17,568 nt of DNA from Actinomycetes bacterium. Lineage in GTDB: Bacteria > Actinomycetota > Thermoleophilia > RBG-16-64-13. A model generated the notes under the pieces. The model saw only the letters and a list, made by a program, of their open reading frames with translations. It made no database searches and was not told the DNA's origin. The position numbers and the translations under genes were made by a program. The number at the start of each line of letters is the position of its first letter. Positions within the stretch are counted from its first letter, which is position 1. Below, in pieces: positions 1 to 7,067 of the stretch. The stretch covers positions 1-17,568 of the forward strand of contig JAKAHF010000002.1 in assembly GCA_021815245.1 (NCBI GenBank). Direction: 5' to 3'.

Positions 1-1473
1 TGGGCCAATCGGTCGGCCGGAGAAGCGCTCGACCTGCAGGGTCACAGACTGGCCGGGCGCCCCCTCTGCGAGATCATGCCCGAGATGGCCGGCGCGACAG
101 CCCGCGGCGAGGGCGGCGGCGCCGAGTCGCTGCTCGAGGTCTCGCTGACCGTGGGCGGTGCCCGCCATATCTACGATGTTGCCGACACACCTCTGCAGCT
201 GGGACCGAACCAGGCCGTCGGAAGACTCCTCGTGCTGCGCGACATCACCGAACGCCGCCGGGCCGAAGCCGCGCTGCAGGCGAGTGAAGAGAGGTTGAGG
301 CAATCGCAGCGCATGGAGGCCATCGGCCGCTTGGCCGGCGGCATCGCCCACGATTTCAACAACCTGCTCACGGTCATCCTCGGGTATGGCGAGATGATCC
401 TCATGTGTGAGGACAGGTTGTCCGACTCGGCCCGCCGCGACCTCAACCACATGAAGAAAGCCGCCGAGAAGGCCCAGGCGCTGACGTCGCAGATCCTCGC
501 ATTCTCACGCCGGCAGCCACGAGACGTACGGCGCATCCTCGCCGACAGGCTGGTCGAAGACGTCGCGCCGCTCCTCGAGCGCGCCCTCGGCGAGAACATC
601 GACGTGGTCATACGACCCGCAGCGGCAGACGCCATCGTGCTTGCCGACCCCGACCAACTCACCCAGGTCTTCATGAACCTCGCCGTGAACGCGCGTGATG
701 CCATGTCGCACTCCGGCACACTGACCATCGACACCGACGTGGCGGGCGACGCGTGGAGGGTGCGGGTCGGCGACACAAGCCCAGGCTTCGACGAGGAGAC
801 TCTGCAGCACCTGTTCGAGCCGTTCTTCACCACCAGGTCGCAGGCCCACGGCGCCGGGCTCGGTCTTGCCACGGTGTACGGCATCGTCAAGCAGAGCAAC
901 GGCGACATAACGGCCTCGTGTCCCGCGGGGGGAGGCACCACGTACGAGATCCTCTTGCCTCTCGGTGGATTCGAGGCAGACGAATCTGTCCCGGCCTTGG
1001 AGGGAGGCCTCGACGAGCCCGCGCCGGCAAAGGACGGTGCCGGAGATGCGACCAAGGCCGGTGCGGAGACCACGACCATCATATTCGTCGACGATGACTC
1101 GTCGGCTCCTGTCATCCTCCTCGTCGAAGACGAGCCTGAAGTGCGCGACCTTGCCGCAAGGACGCTGCGCGACGCGGGCTACGAGGTGTTGACCGCGCCC
1201 GATGGGCCCGACGCGTTGGAGATCGCCCACTCGCGGCACGACCGCATAGACCTTCTTCTGTCAGACGTCGTTCTGCCCCGCGGCCTGAGCGGCGACGAAG
1301 TGGCAAGGGTGCTGCAGAGCGAGCGACCCGACACGAAAGTGCTGCTGGTATCGGGCTACGCCGCCGACTCGACCGCCTACACCGACCATCGGGCCTCGGG
1401 CGCGTTCTACCTCGACAAACCGTTCACGCCCGAGTCGCTGGCCGGCAAGGTACGCGAGATCCTGCACCGCTGA
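1..1473 (+). CDS. Hybrid sensor histidine kinase with C-terminal receiver (5' truncated)
   Basis: The reading frame is open from base 1, so the start lies upstream of the window; 490 residues are visible. The first ~80 residues resemble the end of a PAS sensor domain (an ANRSAGEAL-like segment, then a DITERRRAE linker). A HisKA dimerisation helix follows with the phospho-acceptor His at 349-351 in GGIAHDFNNLL. The HATPase domain has an N-box (NLAVNARDAM) and an intact G2 box (GAGLGLATVYG), but its G1 box reads DTSPGF instead of the usual DxGxG. After an Ala/Gly/Asp-rich linker comes a receiver domain with acidic pocket VEDE, phospho-acceptor Asp in LLLSDVVLP, a Ser in LLVSGY and Lys in LDKPF. 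By family knowledge it autophosphorylates on His and passes the phosphate to its own receiver Asp; the signal is unknown. No response-regulator gene follows. The kinase type is very likely; catalytic competence is less certain because of the G1 change. Confidence 0.93.
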   Translation, partial: WANRSAGEALDLQGHRLAGRPLCEIMPEMAGATARGEGGGAESLLEVSLTVGGARHIYDVADTPLQLGPNQAVGRLLVLRDITERRRAEAALQASEERLRQSQRMEAIGRLAGGIAHDFNNLLTVILGYGEMILMCEDRLSDSARRDLNHMKKAAEKAQALTSQILAFSRRQPRDVRRILADRLVEDVAPLLERALGENIDVVIRPAAADAIVLADPDQLTQVFMNLAVNARDAMSHSGTLTIDTDVAGDAWRVRVGDTSPGFDEETLQHLFEPFFTTRSQAHGAGLGLATVYGIVKQSNGDITASCPAGGGTTYEILLPLGGFEADESVPALEGGLDEPAPAKDGAGDATKAGAETTTIIFVDDDSSAPVILLVEDEPEVRDLAARTLRDAGYEVLTAPDGPDALEIAHSRHDRIDLLLSDVVLPRGLSGDEVARVLQSERPDTKVLLVSGYAADSTAYTDHRASGAFYLDKPFTPESLAGKVREILHR

Positions 1474-1493
1474 GAGCGGGGCTGCACCGGCAC

Positions 1494-2741
1494 TCAGGCG
1501 GGCGGCGGCGCCAATGACGCCATCACCGCCGACGAGAACGGCTCCACGATCGCCGGGGTTGCGAAGACGTCGAGATCGGGACTGCTGACATCGTCCAGAA
1601 ACACCGACACCCACATCTCGGTGGCCTCACCCCCGGCTACCACCGTGAATCGGAACCACTTCGTCTGATCGAGCCTCATCTCGTCGACGACTCCCGCCAC
1701 CTCCGCTACCTCGGTCGGGCCAAAACCCTGTTCGACGCAGGCAGCCAGCTTCTCGAGCGTCGGGACGACGTCCTCGATGTCGAGGCTCACTCCCCATTCG
1801 GTCGCGTCGAGGGGTGGACGGCTCCGGCCCTTGACCACATGCACCGGAGGCGGTGGAGTCTCCAAGGGGAAGCCCAGTTTCTTCAGCGTGCGCTTCGCCT
1901 GCCTGCGCACATACGGCTCTGGATCGTGCACGAACCGGCGCACGGTTCGCAGGTGCTCCGTAGCGCGTAACCTGCCGAGGGCATCGAGACACCAACCAGC
2001 CATGTGCTCTTCGTCGATGACAGTGACGATGACGTCCGCCGCCCGCCGGTCGCGGGTCTTGGCGAGCGCCGAGCAGAGGGGGCCCCGAGTCGGGCCGAAG
2101 CGTCGATTCTCGATCAGCCTGATCAGGTCGTCGGCGATCTTCGGCACCGCCATCTCGTCGATGCGCAGCGCCAGATCGCCATCCCAGCCGTTCTCGACCT
2201 CATACGCCTTGATCAGCCACGGAGCGACAAACGCCTTGTCGCCCCGAGCCACCCTGCCTTGGGAGAAGAGGTTGGCAAGCTCCCGTTTGCGAAACCGCTC
2301 GGTCTCATCGTAGAGCCGCATGAGCGCCTCGATGGCGCCCCGGTTGAGAACCGCCTTGCCCCGGAAGAACCCTTCAGAGGAGACGCCTTCCCTGTCGAGG
2401 GCCTCGCGGATATGCGCGAAGAGCCGCTCGTGCTCTTGCCAGAAGACCGCCTCGCCGTCGTTCTCGACCGAGTAGCGATCCACGAAGTCCCGTATCTGGC
2501 TCCCGGTCTGCTCGCTGTCGATGTCGAAGACGAGGTGAGCGTCGCAGCCCTCGGGTGTCCGCCGGATGCGCACCTCGAGCGGATCGTCGGAGAGGAAATA
2601 CCTGGAAGCTACCTCCCACACGAGCGGCTCATTCTTGAGGAAGAGATCCATATGGCGGTCGAGAGACTCGCGGCTATCGACGCCGGCACGATGCAGGGCC
2701 CAGAATTCCAGTTTGGCGGGAAGGGTTACCTCGAAGCGCAC
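1494..2741 (-). CDS. HEAT-repeat protein of unknown function
   Basis: A 415-residue protein with a GTG start, chosen because GGGAGG lies just upstream and the nearby ATG codons are out of frame. The middle (about residues 196-292) is helical with HEAT/PBS-lyase-like units, for example RRAADVIVTVIDEEHMAGW, CLDALGRLRATEHL and DPEPYVRRQAKRTLKKLG. The N-terminal ~190 residues and the C-terminal ~100 residues (313-405, with alternating hydrophobic strands such as KWFRFTVV and MWVSVFLDD) match nothing I recognise; a Pro-rich stretch (ETPPPPVH) separates the HEAT part from the C-terminal domain. There is no signal peptide or membrane segment, so it is probably cytoplasmic. HEAT solenoids usually act as protein-binding scaffolds, so partner binding is an inference. 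It is the last gene of the minus-strand operon, 48 bp after the cyclophilin-like gene. Confidence 0.8.
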   Translation of the reverse strand: MRFEVTLPAKLEFWALHRAGVDSRESLDRHMDLFLKNEPLVWEVASRYFLSDDPLEVRIRRTPEGCDAHLVFDIDSEQTGSQIRDFVDRYSVENDGEAVFWQEHERLFAHIREALDREGVSSEGFFRGKAVLNRGAIEALMRLYDETERFRKRELANLFSQGRVARGDKAFVAPWLIKAYEVENGWDGDLALRIDEMAVPKIADDLIRLIENRRFGPTRGPLCSALAKTRDRRAADVIVTVIDEEHMAGWCLDALGRLRATEHLRTVRRFVHDPEPYVRRQAKRTLKKLGFPLETPPPPVHVVKGRSRPPLDATEWGVSLDIEDVVPTLEKLAACVEQGFGPTEVAEVAGVVDEMRLDQTKWFRFTVVAGGEATEMWVSVFLDDVSSPDLDVFATPAIVEPFSSAVMASLAPPPA

Positions 2742-2789
2742 GTCGGCCCTCCCGTCGGAAGCATCCGCGACTCCATCGCCAGCCGGCCC

Positions 2790-3176
2790 TCAGACCGCCA
2801 CGACCCGCACGACTTCGCCGTCGGAGACCGCCGCGAGCAGCGACCTGATCGTCGCCTCGTCGGCCGTGATCCGTCCGAAGGGATTCACGTTGCTGTAGGC
2901 CCTGGGCGCCGCGCCGGTGCTGGCCGGTGTCGGTCCGAAGAAGATGCAGAAGGCGGCGCCGACCGGCCAATAGGCCAACTCGCCCACCCGCATGTCTTGG
3001 CGGGCGCCGGGCGCCTCGGCGACCTGCACCGGGATGGTGAAGTAGAGCTCGTCGCCCCAGCGATTCACATTGGCCTCAAGCGGCAGCGCCTGCGCGATGG
3101 CCGCCGCCGTGGCCGAATCGTCGAGCTGAGCCGCCAGTTCGGCTTTGTCAAAGATGATGCATATGTCGGTGGCCAT
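2790..3176 (-). CDS. Cyclophilin-like fold protein (TM1367/DUF369 type)
   Basis: A 128-residue protein starting at ATG after a strong GGGAGGG site. It resembles the TM1367-type cyclophilin-like family (Cyclophil_like): an early hydrophobic strand, the NRWGDELYF block (residues 38-46), the VGELAYWP block with AAFCIFFGPTP (64-84) and the SNVNPFGRI block (95-103). Members of this family share the cyclophilin beta-barrel but lack the recognised prolyl isomerase active site, and their biochemical role is unknown; a ligand-binding or small-molecule role has only been guessed. Length is normal for the family. There is no signal peptide. It lies 34 bp after the flavodoxin-family gene and 48 bp before the HEAT gene. 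Recalled neighbourhoods of this family often include flavodoxin-like proteins, which fits here. Confidence 0.85.
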   Translation of the reverse strand: MATDICIIFDKAELAAQLDDSATAAAIAQALPLEANVNRWGDELYFTIPVQVAEAPGARQDMRVGELAYWPVGAAFCIFFGPTPASTGAAPRAYSNVNPFGRITADEATIRSLLAAVSDGEVVRVVAV

Positions 3177-3210
3177 CGCTCCCTCCCTTGCGGAGCCGCC
3201 GCTGTGGCGA

Positions 3211-3855
3211 CTACGCTGTCGCCAGTCTCGCCCCCATCTCGAACGCGTTGCGGCAGTCGACCGGGAACTGCTCCTCGCGCCGCTTGGCTCGCGCCGCGCC
3301 GTCGATCATCGCCGCTTCGTATTTCGAGTAGTCGGTGAACTGCAGGGTCTCGTACGAGGCCACGATCTCGGACTTGCCTTTGAGAATGGCCATGAGGCGC
3401 GAGTGGGTCTCGAAGAGGATGTCGTAGTGGGCGTTCACCATGAATTGCTCGGGGCAGTTCATGGTGAAGACGAAGCCGCAGTTCAGCGGCTTCTCAGTCA
3501 GCGACTTGCCGAACTCGTTGTAGGTGATGTTGGGAAACAGCAGGCGTTCCTGGAATGAGCGCATCTCACCCGTGACGTCGCCGAAGTAGATCGGCGAACC
3601 CATGACGAGCACGTCGGCCGCGAGAACCTCGGCCAGCACGTCACGCAGAGCGTCGCGCTGCGCGCAGAGACCGCCGGTGGTGCCGCCCTTGCGCTTGCAG
3701 GCGAAGCAGCTCGTGCAACCCTTGAAGTCGAGATCGTACAGGTGGATCAGCTTGGTCTCGGCACCCACGCTCGCCGCGCCGGCGAGGGCGTTCTCGAGCA
3801 TGATCGCGGTGTTCCATTCTTTGCGCGGACTGCCGTTGATGGCGATTGCCTTCAT
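3211..3855 (-). CDS. Flavodoxin-family / NADPH-dependent FMN reductase-like flavoprotein, possible Fe-S
   Basis: A 214-residue protein with an ATG start and a GAGGGAG site upstream. The N-terminus has the FMN phosphate-binding loop of this fold (MKAIAINGSPRKEWNT, residues 1-16), followed by the flavin-contacting GSPIYFGDVTGEMRSFQERL segment (86-105). Between them is GCTSCFACK with Cys47, Cys50 and Cys53, and a further Cys64. This recalls the compact cysteine motif of iron-sulfur flavoproteins (Isf), which binds a [4Fe-4S] cluster, although the last spacing here (ten residues) is longer than in classical Isf. Family members move electrons between a donor such as NAD(P)H or ferredoxin and varied acceptors; the substrate cannot be read from sequence. 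It is the second gene of the operon, 47 bp after the CAT-like gene and 34 bp before the cyclophilin-like gene. Confidence 0.88.
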   Translation of the reverse strand: MKAIAINGSPRKEWNTAIMLENALAGAASVGAETKLIHLYDLDFKGCTSCFACKRKGGTTGGLCAQRDALRDVLAEVLAADVLVMGSPIYFGDVTGEMRSFQERLLFPNITYNEFGKSLTEKPLNCGFVFTMNCPEQFMVNAHYDILFETHSRLMAILKGKSEIVASYETLQFTDYSKYEAAMIDGAARAKRREEQFPVDCRNAFEMGARLATA

Positions 3856-3902
3856 GTGCGCTCCCTCGTGATACTCGTGAGTTGGGTCTGCCGGCGCTCA
3901 AA

Positions 3903-4535
3903 TCACGCCAAGCTGTCGATGAATGCCTGCATCTGTTCGTAGAACCTGCCGACGTGTATGCCGTCCATCAGTCCGTGGTGCGTCTGCACCGACAGGGCCG
4001 CGAGCGTACGGTCGCCCTGCTCGAAGTACTTGCCCCAGGTGATCTTGGGGGCCGAGTCGACGCCGAACTTCATGATGGTGCGGGTCACGTGCGTGTACTG
4101 GATCCACGGCACGCCCGAGTACCCGATAGTGGCCCCCGATTTGGCGATGGCATCGTCCCACCCGGGATCGGTACCCTGCCGGGCGATGTGGGCTTTCGCG
4201 TTGTCGTGAAAGGCCATGATGTCGTCGACGAAATCCATGGTGACGAGGATGAACAACTCGCTACCTTCGGGCATGTACGTGAAGCACGGGTACATCGTAT
4301 CGAAGTAGACGGGCCGGTCGTCTTTGGTTCGATAGTGGAAGTTCTCGATCGACTCAGCCGTATGATGCGCGGCAAAGACCATGCAGACATAGGACGAGAG
4401 GCCGTGCTTGCGCGTGAAGGCCAGCAGGTTGGTCACGTCTATGTGGGCCGTGATGATGATGTAGGGCAGGTCGGTGCCCACATAGCGCTCGAAGTAGCTG
4501 CGTCTGTCCCAGGTTTCGAGATCGATGTGCCTCAC
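3903..4535 (-). CDS. CatA-like chloramphenicol acetyltransferase-family protein
   Basis: A 210-residue protein close to the usual ~215 residues of type A CATs. Family signatures are the N-terminal WDRRSYFERY block (residues 9-18), the FHYRTKDDRPVYFDT region (66-80) and the catalytic HHxxxDG motif as HHGLMDG (186-192) in a correct DGIHVGRFYEQMQ context. The catalytic His and structural Asp are therefore present, so acetyl-CoA dependent O-acetylation is plausible. Many chromosomal CAT-like proteins in anaerobes do not act on chloramphenicol, so resistance should not be assumed. The start is GTG, preceded by GAGGAT at good spacing; an ATG just upstream is out of frame. It is the first gene of a minus-strand operon with the flavoprotein, cyclophilin-like and HEAT genes; an upstream terminator hairpin separates it from the small secreted protein gene. 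Confidence 0.88.
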   Translation of the reverse strand: MRHIDLETWDRRSYFERYVGTDLPYIIITAHIDVTNLLAFTRKHGLSSYVCMVFAAHHTAESIENFHYRTKDDRPVYFDTMYPCFTYMPEGSELFILVTMDFVDDIMAFHDNAKAHIARQGTDPGWDDAIAKSGATIGYSGVPWIQYTHVTRTIMKFGVDSAPKITWGKYFEQGDRTLAALSVQTHHGLMDGIHVGRFYEQMQAFIDSLA

Positions 4536-4627
4536 AGACCATCCTCATGCTCGTGCGGGTGCGCGTATACCCTACACTGTCGCGGTGCCGCCGTCGACAC
4601 GGGTATCGAGGTCAGGCGCACAAGAAC

Positions 4628-4650
4628 GGGGCCCGGCTGAACCGGGCCCC
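4628..4650 (-). terminator. Strong GC hairpin, likely terminator of the small secreted protein gene
   Basis: A perfect inverted repeat: GGGGCCCGG (4628-4636), loop CTGAA, CCGGGCCCC (4642-4650). On the minus strand it is followed by GTTCTTGTG, a moderately T-rich tail. It lies about 35 bp after the stop of the small secreted gene and about 90 bp before the CAT-like start, a good position to end the first transcript. The short tail keeps it below certainty; it could instead be an mRNA-stabilising hairpin. Confidence 0.75.
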
Positions 4651-4684
4651 TCCGATCGACGCTCCCCGGGTGAAGTCGCTCCCG

Positions 4685-4906
4685 CTAGAAGCCACTCCCG
4701 TCGGGAATGCCGTCACCGGAGTTCGGAGCTCCACAAAGACCCGTTCCGTTCGGTCCGTCGAAGCCGCTCCCATCGGGAATGCAGTCACCGGAGTTCGGAG
4801 CGGGACCGGCGGGACCCGCTGCCAAGGCCACGGCTGCGAACGTGGTCAGCAGAAGCAAGCTGAGCATCACCACCACGAGCACTCGTGTCGCCGTCTTCTT
4901 CCTCAA
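4685..4906 (-). CDS. Small secreted Gly/Pro/Asp/Asn-rich protein with duplicated motif
   Basis: A 73-residue protein. The start is TTG, supported by a near-perfect AAAGGAGG site five bases upstream; no in-frame ATG or GTG competes. Residues 1-30 form a classic Sec signal peptide: MRKK, a Val/Leu-rich core, then AVALA before the likely cleavage site. The mature part is only ~44 residues and contains two nearly identical 14-residue units, APNSGDCIPDGSGF (36-49) and APNSGDGIPDGSGF (60-73), joined by DGPNGTGLCG. The second unit ends the protein. Cys42 and Cys58 could form a disulfide. At the DNA level the units are 39/42 identical and 72 bp apart, indicating a recent duplication. The Asp/Gly/Asn pattern loosely recalls calcium-binding thrombospondin-3-like or DGDGIPDG segments. 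I do not recognise the family. No membrane anchor or sorting signal is present, so it is probably released or wall-associated. Confidence 0.75.
   Translation of the reverse strand: MRKKTATRVLVVVMLSLLLLTTFAAVALAAGPAGPAPNSGDCIPDGSGFDGPNGTGLCGAPNSGDGIPDGSGF
4688..4801 (-). repeat. Two direct 42-bp repeats inside the small secreted gene
   Basis: Copies at 4688-4729 and 4760-4801 differ at three of 42 positions and are spaced 72 bp apart. They encode the two 14-residue units of the small secreted protein. Two of the three differences are silent or first-base changes read on the minus strand; one changes Cys to Gly. Confidence 0.85.
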
Positions 4907-4929
4907 TGCTGCCTCCTTTCGATGCGTGT

Positions 4930-4946
4930 GCGCACAAACGGTGCGC
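4930..4946. promoter_or_regulatory. Inverted repeat in the leader of the small secreted gene
   Basis: GCGCAC (4930-4935), AAACG, GTGCGC (4941-4946) form a perfect 6-bp dyad 24-40 bp upstream of the TTG start and close to its ribosome binding site. It could be an operator or a 5'-UTR hairpin; no recognised consensus fits. No convincing -10/-35 pair was found nearby. Confidence 0.35.
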
Positions 4947-4996
4947 TACCAGACTCAGGTGTAACAACGGAGACTAAGAGCCAGATAAGGAGAGCA

Positions 4997-5010
4997 TGAG
5001 AATCCTCTCA
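4997..5010 (-). terminator. Weak hairpin after the SDR gene
   Basis: TGAGA (4997-5001), ATCC, TCTCA (5006-5010) form a 5-bp stem about 16 bp past the SDR stop on the minus strand. The stem is short and no T-run follows, so a terminator is only a possibility. If it does not terminate, the SDR transcript would read into the small secreted gene. Confidence 0.25.
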
Positions 5011-5025
5011 GAATCGTGACCACCG

Positions 5026-5778
5026 TCACACCGTGGTCACGCCGCCGTCCATGACGATGGCCGATCCGGTGACGAAACCCGCCAGGTCGGAACACAGCCA
5101 CAGCACAGCCGCCGCCACCTCTTCGGGCGTGCCGATGCGGCCCACGGGGGTCGCTTCGCGCAGCATCCGCCTGAACTCCTCGGGAGCGTTCATGAGCCCG
5201 GGCGTCTCGACCCCGGCGGGGCAGACCGCGTTGACTCGTATGCCGGTCCGGGCCAGGTCGAATGCGGCCGTCTTGGTCAGCCCCACGATGCCGTGCTTCG
5301 AAGCCACGTAGGCGTAGCAGCCCGGCTCGGCGAAGAGTCCCGCCACCGAAGCCATGTTGACGATCACGCCGCGGCCTTGCGGCAGCATGACCCGCGCCTC
5401 GTGCTTCATGCAGAGAAACACGCCTTTCAGGTTGGTGGCGATGATGGCGTCCCACACGGCCTCATCGGCGTCGGTCAGCGCCTCGGGGAGGGCGTTGTGT
5501 ATGCCCGCCACGTTGGCGGCGTAGTCGAGACGCCCGAACGTGGCGACCGTGACGTCGACCAGACGCGCGACGTCGTCGCTGCGCGAGACGTCGCACCGCT
5601 CAGACGCCGCCGTGCCACCCGCCTGCTCGATGAGCAGCACGGTGCCGGCCGCGGCCGTCTCGTCGATGTCGCCCACCATCACGCCGGCGCCCTCGGCGGC
5701 GAAGGCCAGGGCGACCGCCCTGCCGATGCCCGACCCGGCTCCCGTCACCAGCGCCGTCCTGCCTGCCATGGCCCGCAT
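5026..5778 (-). CDS. Short-chain dehydrogenase/reductase (SDR), NAD(H)-type
   Basis: A 250-residue classical SDR, normal in length. The ATG at 5776-5778 was chosen because GGGAGGTGACC immediately precedes it; a longer frame would add residues overlapping the aminotransferase gene. Visible motifs: cofactor glycine motif TGAGSGIG (residues 12-19), an acidic residue ending the second strand (VGDID, Asp37) that favours NAD(H) over NADP(H), NVAG (89-92), Asn116, Ser144, and YVASK with Tyr157 and Lys161, so the Asn-Ser-Tyr-Lys tetrad is complete. These enzymes oxidise alcohols or reduce ketones; the substrate is not predictable here. The start lies only two bases beyond the stop of the upstream aminotransferase gene, and that stop codon sits within the ribosome binding sequence, suggesting translational coupling and a shared pathway, perhaps transamination followed by 2-oxo acid or carbonyl reduction. 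Confidence 0.93.
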   Translation of the reverse strand: MRAMAGRTALVTGAGSGIGRAVALAFAAEGAGVMVGDIDETAAAGTVLLIEQAGGTAASERCDVSRSDDVARLVDVTVATFGRLDYAANVAGIHNALPEALTDADEAVWDAIIATNLKGVFLCMKHEARVMLPQGRGVIVNMASVAGLFAEPGCYAYVASKHGIVGLTKTAAFDLARTGIRVNAVCPAGVETPGLMNAPEEFRRMLREATPVGRIGTPEEVAAAVLWLCSDLAGFVTGSAIVMDGGVTTV

Positions 5779-5780
5779 GG

Positions 5781-6962
5781 TCACCTCCCGCTTCCTACCA
5801 GAGTCCTCAGGCCTTTGACCAACCGCCGCACGCCCTCCTCGGCCGTCTCCTCGGTGAGCGCCCCGTACGAGACCCGCAGGTAGCACCCCTCGTGAAGCCC
5901 GAAGGTCGTGCCGGGAATGACCGCCACGCCGAATTCGCGCACCAATCGCTCGACCAAGGCCATCGGGTCCCAGTTCGAGTCGAGACGCAGCAGCACGTAG
6001 AGAGCGCCCTCCGCCGCCGGGACCGCGCAGAGGTCACCGAGGGTGGCGAGTTCTTGAAGTACGTAGTCACGAACGCGAGAGATCGCGTGCATTCTTGAAA
6101 AGCAATACTCCCGTCCGGCCTGTAACGCCCCCAGAGCCGCGTACTGCGACACGACCGGAGCGCAGATGAGGATGGTGTCTTGGATCTTCTGCACCGACTC
6201 GAACAGGTCCACGGGGATCACCATGTAGCCGATGCGCCAACTCGCGAACCCGTAGGCCTTGGAGAGTGAGTAGAGCGAGATGGTGTGCGCGGCCGACCCG
6301 GCGATCGATCCGGGGGAAAAATGGTGCGCATTCTCGTACGTGAAGTACTCGTAGGCCTCGTCGGTGATGTGATAGAGCCCCTGCTCGCGGCAGATGTCGT
6401 TGACCTCGCGCAGGGCCGCCTCGCTGTACACGGCGCCCGAGGGATTGTTGGGCGAGATGGTCACCACCGCCTTGGTTCGCGGCGTTATCGCTGCGCGGAT
6501 GGCATCGGGCCGCAACTGGTAGTGCTCGTCGGTGTCGACGGTCACCGGGAGACAGCCGGCCATGGTGATGGCCATCTCGTGGTTGAAGTAGTAGGGCGTC
6601 TGCAGGACGACCTCGTCGCCGAGATCGGTGATGGCGAGCACGGCGTTCATGAAGCCCATGTTGGCTCCGGCCGTCACGACTATCGCACTCGATGGGGCGG
6701 CGTCGATGCCGTTCTCGGAACGCAACTTGACCGCCAGCGCGTCGAGGAGTTGCGGCATGCCCTGCACGGGTTTGTACTTGTGATTCTCGGGGTCGGCGAG
6801 AAAGGCGCCGATCTGGTCGACGGCCTGTTGCGGAGGGCCGTAATAGGCGACACCCTGTCCGAGCGAGATCGTTCCGGGATTGTCGCGGATGAGCGCCGCG
6901 ACGCTGGGGATGATGGGCGTCTGCACCGCCTGCATGCGGAGTGGATGGCGTCTTGGTAGCAT
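5781..6962 (-). CDS. Class I/II PLP-dependent aminotransferase
   Basis: A 393-residue fold-type I aminotransferase of usual length. Motifs: the substrate-entry Gly-rich ISLGQGVAYYGPP (residues 32-44), TPYYFNHEMA with the PLP-stacking aromatic (122-131), PNNPSG (171-176), DEAYEYF with the Asp contacting the pyridine nitrogen (Asp201), SLSKAYGFASWRIGY with the Schiff-base Lys235 and Arg243, and YLRVSYG with the carboxylate-binding Arg363. The N-terminal MQAVQTPIIPSVAALI block is typical of the branch annotated as aspartate/kynurenine/methionine-type aminotransferases; the exact amino-acid substrate is not determinable. The ATG start has a weak GAGCGAG site; a second Met nine codons in has no better site. 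It forms a pair with the SDR gene, whose start lies two bases downstream. It is transcribed divergently from the small lipoprotein gene. Confidence 0.93.
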   Translation of the reverse strand: MLPRRHPLRMQAVQTPIIPSVAALIRDNPGTISLGQGVAYYGPPQQAVDQIGAFLADPENHKYKPVQGMPQLLDALAVKLRSENGIDAAPSSAIVVTAGANMGFMNAVLAITDLGDEVVLQTPYYFNHEMAITMAGCLPVTVDTDEHYQLRPDAIRAAITPRTKAVVTISPNNPSGAVYSEAALREVNDICREQGLYHITDEAYEYFTYENAHHFSPGSIAGSAAHTISLYSLSKAYGFASWRIGYMVIPVDLFESVQKIQDTILICAPVVSQYAALGALQAGREYCFSRMHAISRVRDYVLQELATLGDLCAVPAAEGALYVLLRLDSNWDPMALVERLVREFGVAVIPGTTFGLHEGCYLRVSYGALTEETAEEGVRRLVKGLRTLVGSGR

Positions 6963-7067
6963 GACTCGCTCTTCGTTCGGCGCCTAGCGTGGGAGACTGT
7001 ATCGCAAAGACCGATATTGCGCATGCATCGCGGGGGCGGGATGCTCGATCGGTCAAGGAGGAATCGC
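6963..7067. other. Divergent intergenic region between aminotransferase and lipoprotein genes
   Basis: This 105-bp gap must hold the start signals for both the minus-strand aminotransferase/SDR pair and the plus-strand lipoprotein gene. The lipoprotein gene has a clear ribosome binding site (AAGGAGG, 7055-7061). I could not define convincing -10/-35 pairs in either direction. Confidence 0.4.

Noticed and set aside
171..1239. Long open frames antisense to the hybrid kinase
   Set aside because: They are low-complexity Arg/Ser/Ala-rich shadows of GC-rich coding DNA, lack domains and overlap a well-supported kinase.
2004..3338. A 444-codon plus-strand frame over the HEAT and cyclophilin-like genes
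   Set aside because: Two recognisable minus-strand genes with ribosome sites occupy it; the antisense translation has no family features.
3903..4535. Chloramphenicol resistance gene (cat)
   Set aside because: The family and HHxxxDG motif fit, but CAT-like chromosomal proteins often do not act on chloramphenicol, and no mobile element or resistance context is present.
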